Origin: Drosophila persimilis
Lineage: Eukaryota > Arthropoda > Insecta > Diptera > Drosophilidae
DNA length: 64,000 nucleotides
Direction of reading: 5' to 3'
NCBI RefSeq assembly: GCF_003286085.1
Contig: NW_020825317.1
Location: 2,480,001-2,544,000, forward strand
The notes beneath the pieces are model-generated. The model made no database searches. It had not been told where the DNA came from and saw nothing but the letters and a program-made list of their open reading frames with translations. Every line of letters starts with the position of its first letter. The stretch's first letter is position 1. The position numbers and the translations under genes are program-made. This document shows positions 1 to 9,770 of the stretch, piece after piece.

Positions 1-785
1 TAATATGAATAAATTAATTAATTAGTTATTATGTTTTTTTTAAGTTATTTTTAAACCTACATTCCAGGACATAGTAAAATTCTTTAAAATTTATCAAAGC
101 GCTCTTCCCCGGTATAAAAAGAATTTGTTCGATTTTTAAATCGGTTGTTTGTTTCAACAAAAACAACAATGTTCACTGTAGGTCAGCGGTGGGCTGTTCA
201 TTTCCTCCAACAACAAATACAAAACACGCGCAAAAAAAATGTACATGCTCGAGCCAAGCCGCACAAATAAGGGTTACTTTTTGTTGCTTTTCTTTTGTTG
301 TTTGTTTTGCTGCTGGACTGCTCAAAAATTGCAATTTCGTGCCCACCGCAGATTATAACAATTTAATTCGCTAATACGGATTTATATTCTATTTCTTTAT
401 TCTTCTTTTATTCCCGAGCATAAGAGAAGAAAAAAGAAATATAATGTGAATGCAGCGAAACATTAATATAATTTGAACACAGTTTTTTCATAAATTTAAC
501 TTTTTATACAATTGAGATTTTTTTTATTTAACACGCGTACAACACATATTATTAATTATTTAAAAACTGCACTTACCTGATAATAATAATAATCACAGAT
601 TACTTATTTTCACTTATTAAAACTTCGTGTGACGATTGCAAATAGCAAAGAACAAAGCAAAAGAGTTCTGTCGACGCAGGCGCAAAGAAGACGAAAAGAT
701 AAAACGAAGTTCTCTGCTTCTGCGCACGGTCGGCAGAACCGAATTACGTTCGGCACACGCGGAAAAGAAAGAAACAAAAGAAAAA
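1..785. other. AT-rich stretch, no gene recognised
   Basis: The first ~620 bases are AT-rich with poly-T/poly-A runs. From 630 to 785 the sequence is purine-rich and leads directly into the DINE-1 terminus. Short open frames occur on both strands, but none has a recognisable domain and several overlap each other in different frames, so I read them as chance. It may be part of a transposon that continues to the left of the window. Confidence 0.5.
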
Positions 786-1917
786 ACGAGGGGGAACGTT
801 GTGAGTTGCTGCGGACACCGCAACTCTACAGTTATACCCGATACTAAGTCAGTATGGCTCTCCTCCGGCAGACGCCGCTTATATTAATCGACACGACAAA
901 GAGTGCGTGTGAGAGAGACAGAAAATCAGTCTGAAAGTGATGTCGGGCGCTGCGTAGCCAATGCAAATTGATTTGTTTCCTTTCGCTATAAAAATTATCT
1001 GATCTGATCCAGATTCAGCAATCTGATAGATATGGTCGTTATCTATGATTCTGCGTTTTTAGTTTTCTCAAATCTGCAATATTGTGGATGCAACAGATTT
1101 TCGTCCTTTGTGTGGGCGGAAGGGGGTGGGGCGAAATTTTGAGATATACGTTTTATAGTGAGATCTAACAGGAGTACGGACACTAAATTTGGTTACTCTA
1201 GCCTTAATACTCTCTGAGATTTGTGAATATCCCCAGATTTGCATCCTTTGCTTGGGCGGAAGGGGGTGTGGCGAAATTTTGAAACAAACTCGTCTCGGTC
1301 TGATATATTAGGAGTGTGGATACCAAATTTGGTTGCTCTAGCTTTTATAGTCTCTGAGATCTAGGCGCTAATGTTTTACTCTAAGCAAAGCCGCCTATGC
1401 TACGTGTGTGTTAGAGAGAGACAGGGCGAGAAAAAATGAAATTGTTTTCTTGATGCTGGCTATAATAATAATACGATCCAATTCAGATTCTGCAGTCTAA
1501 GAGATATGGTCATTCTCTACGATTCTGCGTTTTTGGTTTTCTCGTATCGTCGAAATTGTGGATGCCACAGATTTTCGCCCTTTGTGGGGGCGGAAGTGGG
1601 CGGGGCAAAGTTTTGAAATATTTGTGTAGCAGTGACAAATCACAGAAGTCTGGATCCAAAACATCGTTGCTCTAGCTCTTATAGTCTTTGAGCATTAGGC
1701 GCTGAAGGGGACGGACAGACGGACAGACGGACGGACGGACGGACGGACAGACGGACAGACGGACAGACAGACATGGCTCAATCGACTCGGCTATTGATGC
1801 TGATCAAGAATATATATACTTTATGGGGTCGGAAACGATTCCTTCTGGACGTTACACACATCCACTTTTACCACAAATCTAATATACCCCAATACTCATT
1901 TTGAGTATCGGGTATAA
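786..1917 (-). mobile_element. DINE-1/INE-1-type Helentron, copy A, near full length
   Basis: Reversed relative to five other copies in the window. The 3' terminus (ACGAGGGGGAACGTTGTGAG) lies at the left and is followed by the subterminal hairpin made of GTTGCTGCGG and CCGCAAC. The 5' terminus (reverse of TATACCCGATACTCA) lies at 1896-1917. The body carries the family's typical text: repeated GTCTGTCCGTC blocks, 'AGCATCAATAGCCGAGTCG', and several related sub-blocks of about 150-200 bp with the pattern 'cgcccccacaaaggacgaaaatctg'. It has no coding capacity, as expected of these non-autonomous rolling-circle elements. Assignment to the SGM/ISY group of the obscura lineage is inference. Confidence 0.88.
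1708..1772. repeat. Tandem GGAC/AGAC tetranucleotide block inside DINE-1 copy A
   Basis: About 16 units of the 4-bp motif (GGAC or AGAC) form the variable internal microsatellite typical of DINE-1 elements. The other copies show the same block at 10,740-10,765, 18,548-18,590, 31,024-31,060 and 51,527-51,590 with different unit numbers. Confidence 0.85.
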
Positions 1918-2067
1918 CAAAGGGTTCGATTTGGCTGGCGTCAACGCCTCGATGACATTGTAGATGACATTCGTCATCGCTCACTGCTGGTACTGCTGAT
2001 ACATATGTATGTATTGGAATTGTATAAGGAATTGCCTGTGCGTGCAGCTTAAAAGCAGACAAAGCCA

Positions 2068-3366
2068 TTGGGTGACAAGCATATTAAGCTGAAAATAGCG
2101 AAACTTAAGTGGGACCAGTTAAGGTTCCTGATACGAGAGAGGAACTTGGCGCTTTCTGGGTCTAGAGCCGAATTAATACAACGAATAATAGAGTTTAAAA
2201 AATCTGAAGACGTAGAGATGGCACAAGGAGCTGGATTCACAAGTCAACAAGTCACAATCGGCTGCGATTTCACATATACTTATGTCGGAGCATGAAGACC
2301 CTGATGCGGCACATCGTTCCCTTGATTCTCATCCGCCATCTTGATTCACCGCTGTCGCACAGCAAGTCACTTGCGTCGCGTTAGTAGTCCCATGATGGGA
2401 CTCCCATCTCGACTCTCAACAACAACACTAGCAACATGCTCATCTGAGACGCTCTCTCTCTCGCTCAGACTATGCTCTCAGCAACATTGGATATCAACTA
2501 GATATATCGATACAGCTATCGTAGTAACTAATTTTATTGTAAATCGATTACTTATTTTATTTCAAAATACTGGAATTATTTCATAATCTCCGACATATAC
2601 AACACGAAATGACGGAGCTGAAGAATATGATGGCTCAGTTGGTCACCATGCAAATGCTTAACGCAGAGGCAACCGCGGCAGCAGCAACAGCTAATCAGCA
2701 GCAGAAAATCAGTGAAGAGGATACCCAAGAGATTTTCCACGACAGTAGCCCTGGTGGACAGGCTACCAAAAACGTTAGGCAAGCATCGGTCAAAGAAACA
2801 GCAAACACCTTGCCAACAAAGTAGTTGATGCTTACCAATGGGACGAGAAATTTTGATTGCTAGCAATTTATACACGGCTTAAGGGCCCCGCCAAATTGTG
2901 GCTCGACTCTTCGCCGGTTCTACACACCACATAGAACAACTTCGCTGCAGCTATACAAGACGAGTTTGAAGCTAACCCAGACGAGGCGGAAGTTCACTTT
3001 AATAAGGCTAATGCAACCAGACGATCGAAGGAAACAGTGAAGGAGTACTATTTCCGGATGTCCGCCCTTGGCGTGCGGTACAAACTTGGTGAAGCAATGC
3101 ACTTTTCGACTATGAAGCAGTTTCGTGATACAGCTGATTCTTATTTCGTAAATAGAGGTCGGCCAATTGCGAACGAAAAGGAATTCTTATCAAAAGGCAA
3201 CAACTTTGAGGCAAAACAGGACAACGATGTAAAGCCAATAAAACCGAAGGAAGCTCAGAAGTGGTACAATTGTGGAGAAGTCGGGCATTTCGCTAATTCA
3301 TGCCCAAAGCTGAAGAAGAAGTCTGGAAGTCAGGCTAGTATCATGCGCCAGTCAGTTGCCCAATAA
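2068..3366 (+). pseudogene. gag: Broken gag with N-terminal SAP-type motif and C-terminal zinc knuckle
   Basis: The N-terminal part (2068-2260) contains LKWDQLRFLIRERNLALSG followed by AELIQRIIEF, a good match to the SAP/LEM-like helix-extended-loop-helix pattern seen at the start of some insect gypsy-like Gags. The same layout occurs in the element at 43,562. About 300 bases with stops follow. The gag body then resumes at 2609 (MTELKNMMAQL), breaks at 2824 and near 2855, and resumes at 3037. The C-terminus has one CCHC-type knuckle (YNCGEVGHFANSC, ~3267-3305). Its first cysteine is replaced by tryptophan (WYNC instead of CYNC), so zinc binding is probably lost. Gag would package element RNA; this copy cannot make a full protein. 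Confidence 0.68.
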
Positions 3367-3393
3367 ATCAACGCTGATCGCCAAAGGTGCTCT

Positions 3394-3582
3394 ATGAAAA
3401 TACGACGCATTTGTGGCGGTTCTTGTATCCTTACCGAAGTAATGGTTGTGGATATGGACATCGATGGAAAAATAATTACAGCCAAAGTATACGTAGCAGA
3501 CGACGATCTCTTGCAGGAGGACTTCCTGCTGGGACAGGACGTCATCATTAGTGCTCATCTATTGCGTCAAGTCAGGCCATGA
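3394..3582 (+). pseudogene. Retropepsin fragment
   Basis: A 62-residue open piece ends with FLLGQDVIISAHLL, which matches the second conserved motif of retroviral-type aspartic proteases (hydrophobic-L-G-x-D). The catalytic D-T/S-G triad that should lie about 70 residues upstream is not visible, so the N-terminal half is missing or degraded. It follows the gag zinc knuckle at the expected distance and on the same strand. Confidence 0.6.
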
Positions 3583-3703
3583 AATATCTAACAACTTATT
3601 TGATTCCCTTACATATACCTTACATATACGTAACTAAACGTGCAACAAAATAAAATTTCAATTTTAAACTTTGCACTTCATTTCAATTCCATACCTGAAC
3701 AAA

Positions 3704-3922
3704 ATGAAGACTGACGCCAAACCGGATCAATTCGACTTGTCAGAGGAGGTGGCCAAGCTGCAGTTCGAGATAGCCCCTATTGTAATGGATGACGAGGACG
3801 GTTTCTCGGACTCCGACTCGGACTTTGATTCACTTGAGGACATTGAGGACGATAATACTTATCTCCCGGTTAATAGTAGTGTCTTGGCTAATAATAACGA
3901 CCAGGCTAATAACGATGATTAA
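3704..3922 (+). CDS. Small acidic protein candidate, 72 aa (possibly truncated)
   Basis: The ATG at 3704 sits in a good Drosophila context (ACAAAATGAAG). It opens an aspartate/glutamate/serine-rich peptide with the run DGFSDSDSDFDSLEDIEDD. The stop TAA at 3920 is followed in the same frame by about 40 more codons of similar character (KQENQAIQDEQEPPAEVE). The stop may therefore be a later nonsense mutation in a longer ORF ending near 4053. An AATAAA signal lies at 3985. No domain was recognised. It could be a host gene remnant, a retrocopy, or an accessory frame of the adjacent retroelement. Confidence 0.35.
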   Translation: MKTDAKPDQFDLSEEVAKLQFEIAPIVMDDEDGFSDSDSDFDSLEDIEDDNTYLPVNSSVLANNNDQANNDD

Positions 3923-4540
3923 GATAAGCAAGAGAACCAAGCTATCCAAGATGAGCAGGAGCCGCCTGCCGAAGTTGAAAACACAATAAAGTTATACAAT
4001 CTTCCATTATGTTCAAAAATTTGTGGTTTTTCCTCAAGCTTCAAGATCAAGTCTGGCTTATAACAGCTGGCGGCAGCACTACGAGGGGGCTGTTAGGGTG
4101 TCAGGGAGTAACCGCTCTATAATTGTTGAGACACTCGCCTTGCCATCATACATTGCAATGTTTTGTCTGCAAAAGTGAAAAACGAGGCTCGGTCCGTCTT
4201 TTGCCTTTTCGGGAAAAGCAAAGCATACTTTTGGGGTTCGCAATAATTGTTCTCGTGTATAATGCATGTAAGAAGTGTCTTTTATTGACATGTTGCATTG
4301 GCAGATGTATAATCCTGATATGCGGGCCGCCGCTTTACTCCATACCTGGTACCACTTACCATACAGTATATAGATGTGCCAGTTCATACAACCACTAATC
4401 ATATAGTATATAGATGTGCCAGTTCATGCAACGAAAGCGTCACACACTGGCTAGCGCGTTCAATACCCCAGAGTGACGTCATCATGAGAGAGAGAGCGCA
4501 GAGAGAACATCTTTGCATGTGTTAGTACACACGCAATAAA
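3923..4540. other. No gene seen; short direct repeat
   Basis: After the acidic ORF and its polyadenylation-like signal there is no supported coding sequence. A direct repeat of about 26 bp (AGTATATAGATGTGCCAGTT...) occurs at about 4364-4390 and 4405-4430. A short GA-rich block (gagagagagagcgcagagaga) lies at 4486-4507. Some of the text looks LTR-like, but no matching second LTR was found. Confidence 0.4.
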
Positions 4541-4552
4541 TTGCAGTACGGG

Positions 4553-4690
4553 TCATCGATGACTCAGCTGCTGACACGTCGATGAACGCCTCACTACCCC
4601 CGGTGACATAGTCGATGACCGGCCATACGCTGAGCTGTTTACTTTAACATGGAGATGTCCTAGGGCATAATCGATGACATTGTCATCGAG
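4553..4690. repeat. Cluster of TCGATGA motifs
   Basis: The motif TCGATGA (or its complement TCATCGA) occurs at least six times: CATCGATGACTC, CGTCGATGAAC, AGTCGATGACC, AATCGATGACAT and GTCATCGAGC. The last two form a short inverted repeat (TCGATGACATTGTCATCGA). Related text (CTCGATGACATTGTAGATGACATTCGTCATCG) lies at 1950-1982. The function is unknown. It is possible binding-site text upstream of the host gene or a relic of a small repeat family. Confidence 0.5.
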
Positions 4691-4697
4691 CGTTGCC

Positions 4698-4872
4698 GAA
4701 AAATCATGCACTTAATACACGATGATTTTTCACGAAAAATCATGCATTTTATAAGTGATGATTTTTTGGCTTAAATCATCGCTTATTAAATGCATGATTT
4801 TTGCCTAAAGATCATGCACATAATAAGCGATGATTTTTACCTAAAAATCATGCATTTTATAGGTGATGAATG
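4698..4872. repeat. Array of alternating inverted repeats (AAAATCATGCA / GATGATTTTT)
   Basis: Seven or so half-units alternate between AAAAATCATGCA(C/T)TT and (C/G)GATGATTTTT, spaced 15-25 bases apart. Adjacent half-units are complementary, so the DNA could form a row of hairpins or a few larger ones. The loops read TTAATACA, TTATAAGT, TTATTAAA, ATAATAAG and TTATAGGT. The array ends 174 bp before the start codon of the host gene at 5046. Confidence 0.7.
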
Positions 4873-5045
4873 AAAAAATTCAATGAAACTTTGAAAAGAT
4901 ATTGTGAGCGAGAACTATCCTGAGAACTTAACGCCAGGTTAGACTTTTATGTTGAGCGGAATATTATAAGTACTCAGAAAATCACAACATCATGTTATAA
5001 AATATATTTCGGAAAACAGAATATATATTATAATTCTACAAAAAT

Positions 5046-8000
5046 ATGGAGAAGCGCCCAAAGAACGGTAAATGTGCAAAGGGGCAAAAGCTATCCAGAC
5101 ATAGGGATCGCAGCGGTACCGAAAATCATCATAAAAAGATGAATAGGCTGTTCAACGATTTCTATGATATCCTGGAAAACTCTCCTCTACCGGAAGATGC
5201 CTTCGAAACCAGCTCGCGTGAGTACCGCCATGCTATGTTGTGGCTAAATAAGCTCATCGCCATGCAGTGCAACACAGAGATCGATGGACAGATCCGCAAT
5301 GTCCACATGACCAACCTGAGCGTGTGCATCAAGCAGCAGCGCCTGGACGCCGTATTCAAAAAGACACCACCTGTTAAGCTAGAATGGATGGAGTTCCAGG
5401 ACAACACGATAAAGTCCCAGTCCAAAGACGGCTTTGAGGATCGCATGGAACAGACCACTCCCTGTCCGCACACGGCTTCGCTGACGCCATCCGACATGAA
5501 AATTCAGTCCTTCAACAAGCCCATTAAGGAAGCTCAGCACCAAATGGTACAGATAAGGGATGAACATCAAAATCTCTATGACTCGGAGGCATATCCGAAA
5601 CAGACTTCAATGGAGCCATTTGAGATGCGACGCTACTGCTTCAACCAGTCTGTGGGTGAAGATGAAGATCTGCAGCTTATGGAGAATACCAGAGGCAAAG
5701 GTATTCATTTTTCTGATCCGGGGCTATCTTCACCCCTGTCACAAGTAGAATCATCCAGCATGGAATATGGCACTTCCAAACAAACTACTAGCGAAGCTCA
5801 GCATAATATGGAAAAGACTATAAATGAATCTCAACAGCTGTACGACCAAAGACCATCTCCTCCACCAACTTCACTAAAGCCATCCGGGATCAAAAGTTAC
5901 TCTTTTAACCAGTCTATAGACAAAGATCAGCACACCATGGAGGAAAACATGCGTGAGCGAATTCAATTTTTTGATCCGAGGTTATCCTCGCCTTCGTCAT
6001 ATGTAGACCCACGTAACATGGAATATCGACCTTTCAACCAGCCTATGGGCGGAGATCAGCACCCCATGGATGATCCCGTACATGAAGGTATTCACTTTTT
6101 GATATCTTCTACATTTTTTTTATACTTTTATACCCGATACTCAAAGATTATAGGTATCTACATTAGTATTAGTTTTGTGTTAGGGTAAAAAGAGAGATAG
6201 ACCGATGGAACAGAATTAAAACCAGTAGTAGAAAAATGGAAACAGATAAAATATTTTAAATGTCTGATAAAATAGGTCACTATGAAAGAGGATAAACGGG
6301 GTGCAAAAATGTACAGTTTAACCCATCTAGCGGTTGTGGTTTTCTCTTTCTCTCAATATTGTTTCCATCTCTCATGAAAACAACGAACAAGATTGAGAGA
6401 GATTGCGGTCTGCGGTGCCTGCGGTGTCCAAAATCTCTACAAATTCCCACTTAGTTTTAATATTTTAAAATATGATTTTCCATTTTTATCATTGCTTTCA
6501 TCATATGCAGATTCATCCAGCATGCAATATCGCGCTAACAGACCGTCTATGGGCGGAGATGGAGATCAGCACCTTAAAGGGGGTACCAATGGTGAAAGAA
6601 TTAAATTTTTTTATCCGGGAGTATCTTCGCCTTCGTCACATGAAGGCTCATGCAACATAGAATATAAATCTTTCAATCAGTTTATTGGCGGTTCTCAGCC
6701 TCACATGGAGCAGACTATGAATAAACCTCAAAATATTTACAACCAGGGACCATCTCCGCCACAGACTTCACTGGTTCCATCCGGAATGAGACGTAACTCC
6801 TTATACCAGTCTATAGGTGGAGATCAGAACCTCAAGGAGGATACCTTAGAGGAACAATCTCAACGTTTTGACCCAGGGCTATCTTTGACTTTGTCGAATG
6901 TAGGCCCATGCAACATGGAATCTCGAGCTCTTAACCAGCTTATGGGCGGCGTTCAACCCCGAATGGAACATCAAGGGCCATCTCCGCCACCGAATTCACT
7001 GGATCCATCAGGGATAAGACATTACTCCTATAACCAGTCTATAGACGAAGGTATTCCATTATTCCATCCGGAGCTATCTTCGCCTTCGTCACATGCAGAG
7101 TCATCCAGAATGGAATATCGCGCTTTCAACCAGTCTATGGATGGAGGTCAGCATCAGATGGAACAGACTATGGATGAACCTCATGCATATCCAACCACGA
7201 CTTCACTGGAGCCATCCGAGATGAGACGTCACTCATTCAACCAGTCTATGGGTGAAGATGAAGATCTGCAGCTCATAGAAAATACCAGAGGTGAAGGTAT
7301 TCAATATTCTGATCCGGGGCTATCTTCGCCTTCGTCACAAGTAGAATCATCCGGCATGGAATATCGCACTTCCAATCAGACTATGGACGGAGCTCACCAT
7401 TACATGGAACAGACTATGGATGAACCTAAACTTCTCCACGACCAAATACCATCTTCGAACCCGAATTCACTGGATCCATCAGGGATGAGACGTCATTCCA
7501 TCAAACATTCTTTAGGTGGTGATCAGCACCTCAATGAGGATACCATAGCGGAACAATCTCAACTTTTTCATCTAGGGCAATCTTTGTCTTCGTCACATGT
7601 AGACCCTTGCAACATCGAACATAGAGCTTTCAAGCTGTCTACAGGCGGTGATCAGCACCCCATAGAGAATACCAGGGCTGAAGGTATTAAATTTTTTGAT
7701 CCTAAGCTATCGACGTTGTCTCCGCCATCCCCACCGGCGGGACTATCTAGCATGAGGCATCAATTCGACAAAACGACTAAGGATGCACCTCAAATTTACG
7801 ATTCAAGGCTACCCGCCATGCGAGCGTGTTTTATCGAGAAGCCCATACGGGGGCCTCAAAATGACATGCAACAGAAATTACGTGAAATTCCGAAAATTTT
7901 TGGAACGACCAATGTTGGAGACCAGCAATTGTTCGATACAAAGGGTCCATCTGGTATAGAAAAGTTCTCTTTTAATCAGTCTATGGGTGGCCCTCAGCAC

Positions 8001-9008
8001 ATCAAGCAAAAGATTATAGGTGCAATTCAGCAAGACGGCAAAAATACCAAGGGTGGATCTCAGAAATTCCAGGGTCCGGGACCATCCGGCTTGGGAGTGC
8101 ATTTACAAGATTCTAAGGGACGCGCTACCGGCGAGTCCATGGGCGGCCCTCAGAATATAATGCAAAAGACAATAGGTAAGCCGCCTAATTACCACGAAAA
8201 AACCAATGGTGCACCTCGGAAATTCAAAGGTCCAAGACAATCTGGATTAGGGCAGCGCTCTTTGAACCAGTCTATAAACAGACCTCAGCACCTCATGAAG
8301 AAGAAGACCATGGATGCTTGTCTGCAAGGCGACAAAAAGACCAAAGGTGGTCCTCAGAATTTGGAATGTCGCGGACCATCCGGCCTTGAGGTGAATATAT
8401 GGGATTCTATGGGACACGCTAAAGGCAAGTTCATGGGCGGCTCTCAGAACCTCATGTTAAAGACCATGGTTGAGCGGCTTAAATTCCACGAAATGAGAAA
8501 GCATAAACCTCAGAAAGTATACGACCCTATGACGCCAACGAAAGGCCGCCGACACTTTGGATGTTCTGTGTGTTCTGCGACATCCTCTAAATGCACCCCA
8601 GAGATGCTCACAGTCGTCGAGCCACCTTTTTATGACGTCAAATATCCCAATACCGCTCGATCAACATATAGTGACGGATCCCACTATGTCACTCCATACC
8701 CCAGCAGTGAAGAAGCCTCTGACAGCCCAACTCCCAGAACGAAGGGGACAGAGAAACGAGAAGACGTCCACAAAAACCTGCGCGAGGACATGCTCCATGT
8801 TTTGATGTCAGTCCGACGCGAATTGGGCGGTGAAGTGACATTCCGAGAGGATGACTATCTGGAGAAAGAGATGGCCCGCTACAAGGCAGTGCTCATTAAA
8901 ACCAAAGAAAAAAAACTTAAAAAAATAATGCGGGGTGGGGATCCCAAGGCCGAGCGCCGCTATTTATTGGAGAACATGGAAAGAGATCTGCTCTCTGTTT
9001 TAAAATAG
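5046..9008 (+). CDS. Host gene: repeat-rich protein with DUF4485-like N-terminus, two exons, ~1179 aa
   Basis: Exon 1 is 5046-6087 and exon 2 is 6511-9008. The GT-AG intron keeps the frame: exon 1 ends after codon position 1 and exon 2 resumes at position 2. The joined ORF is 3540 nt with no internal stop. Residues ~32-118 (FNDFYDILENSPLPEDAF, AMLWLNKLIAMQC, MTNLSVCIKQQRLDAVF) resemble DUF4485, a small helical domain of unknown function found in several fly testis-expressed genes and in CEP112. The middle (~residues 150-1000) is about 20 degenerate repeats with the core F-N-Q-S-M-G-G-D-Q, alternating with SSPSSHVESSxMEYR and PPxTSLxPSGMRR spacers. The last ~90 residues are helical and highly charged (EKEMARYKAVLIKTKEKK). 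The ATG context is AAAATATGG. No signal peptide or membrane segment is visible. It is surrounded by transposons. The length of uninterrupted frame argues that it is, or was recently, functional. The DUF4485 match was judged by eye. Confidence 0.8.
5475..8465 (+). repeat. Coding tandem repeats of the host gene (~50-aa half-units, ~20 copies)
   Basis: The repeated core appears as SFNQSMGEDED, AFNQSMDGGQ, SFNQSIDKDQ, PFNQPMGGDQ, ALNQLMGGVQ, SFNQSMGGPQ, SLNQSINRPQ and further variants. Two alternating spacer types make a composite period of roughly 300 bp in the first two thirds. The last third uses a different spacer rich in K, G and P (xKTxGGPQKFQGPGPSGL). Degeneracy is high, so the array is old. 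Such arrays change length easily by unequal crossing-over. Confidence 0.8.
6088..6510 (+). other. Intron of the host gene, with DINE-1-like terminus inside
   Basis: The donor is GAAG|GTATTC and the acceptor is a pyrimidine-rich stretch ending ATATGCAG|ATTC. Both boundaries lie inside text that in other repeat units is coding (GAAGGTATTCA... and ...CACATGCAGAGTCATCC). The interior holds TATACCCGATACTCAAAG at 6128-6145, which matches the 5' terminus of the DINE-1 copies in this window, and other AT-rich non-repeat DNA. Splice phase and continuity of the repeat pattern support removal of this segment. It is not proven by RNA. Confidence 0.75.
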
Positions 9009-9504
9009 AGAGTACATAATGTATTTTTTTCGTTTTTATATATTTTTTGATTTCAATACAGTACGAAAAACGACACTTTTTCTGTATGTTTGTAGTAGGG
9101 CGGATTCGTCATCTTACAACGAGACGGTGAACAGATAAACGGGGTCAGCATTGAATGTGTCCAATATTCTTCATAGATTCATGTATTTACGTGTGGTTTT
9201 GTAGGTCATGTATGTGTAATGTGTTGGTAGCGCGGCCGGTTAAAACGGGGGTTGAATCGTAGCTAAAACTTAGCTTAAGCGTTACGCTGTGGGGGGGTTG
9301 GGGGGACGTGGGGCCATGTCTGGATGCAAAAAACTAGGATGAAATAGAAAAGTCTAAGAAGTATTAGTAAGAAGATTAGAACGGGTTAAAGGCACATTTA
9401 GAACATTGCAAATTGCCACGAGGTTACATGGTCTGATGAGGCCATGTTGGTCTAAGGACGCATTTACATTCGACTGCCGGCTTGAATTCGGCACGGAGCG
9501 TTGA
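9009..9504. other. Downstream flank of the host gene, no gene seen
   Basis: There is no canonical AATAAA directly after the stop; the AT-rich tail at 9020-9060 offers only variant signals. Further on there is a G-rich patch (gctgtgggggggttggggggacgtgggg, 9286-9324) and otherwise undistinguished sequence. Confidence 0.4.
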
Positions 9505-9770
9505 TCTTTCATACCGTATTATTTTGGAAATATTCGAGAAATTCTTCGGAGGAAGCTGGAAGGAAATTACTTTCGTAGTCTCGAGTCTTCTTCTACCAGT
9601 TTGATAGGTAGTCTGAAAATTTTACTTGAAAAGGATGAAATTTGATTTTTCCAGCCAAGAGAAAGCTGGAGGAACCGAACAATAACACGCCGAAGCGTAA
9701 AAAGAGAATGACAGTTCCCTCCACTAGGCAGCGCGGAAGACCGAGACCGAGTTTCTTAACTTATAATTAA
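9505..9770 (+). CDS. Candidate terminal exons of an unrecognised basic, AT-hook-like protein
   Basis: An open frame starting after a stop at 9502-9504 runs to 9607, where AG|GTAGTC could be a donor. A 47-nt intron would end at TTTTTCCAG (9654). The frame then continues with matching phase to TAA at 9768. The second piece is very basic, with TPKRKKR (nuclear-localisation-like) and QRGRPRPS (AT-hook-like). An AATAAA follows at ~9836. No start codon is visible, so if real it is only the 3' end of a gene. The intron is shorter than most fly introns. It could be a captured fragment in a transposon. Confidence 0.3.

Larger units (their letters stand above)
2040..3600 (+). mobile_element. Decayed Ty3/gypsy-like retroelement fragment (gag and protease only)
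   Basis: A run of three broken coding pieces in the same orientation reads SAP-type motif, gag body, one zinc knuckle and part of a retropepsin. No reverse transcriptase, integrase or LTR was found on either side. To its left lies DINE-1 copy A. To its right the sequence changes to a short acidic ORF with its own leader-like sequence at about 3600. The pieces are in different frames and separated by stops, so this is an old fragment. Confidence 0.7.

Noticed and set aside
629-887. Overlapping open frames on both strands
   Set aside because: Purine-rich DNA open in several frames; the last codons run into the DINE-1 terminus, as at other copies, so it is not a gene.
1700-1780. Possible CRISPR-like or satellite array of GGAC/AGAC units
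   Set aside because: It is the internal tetranucleotide microsatellite of DINE-1, present at the same place in the other copies.
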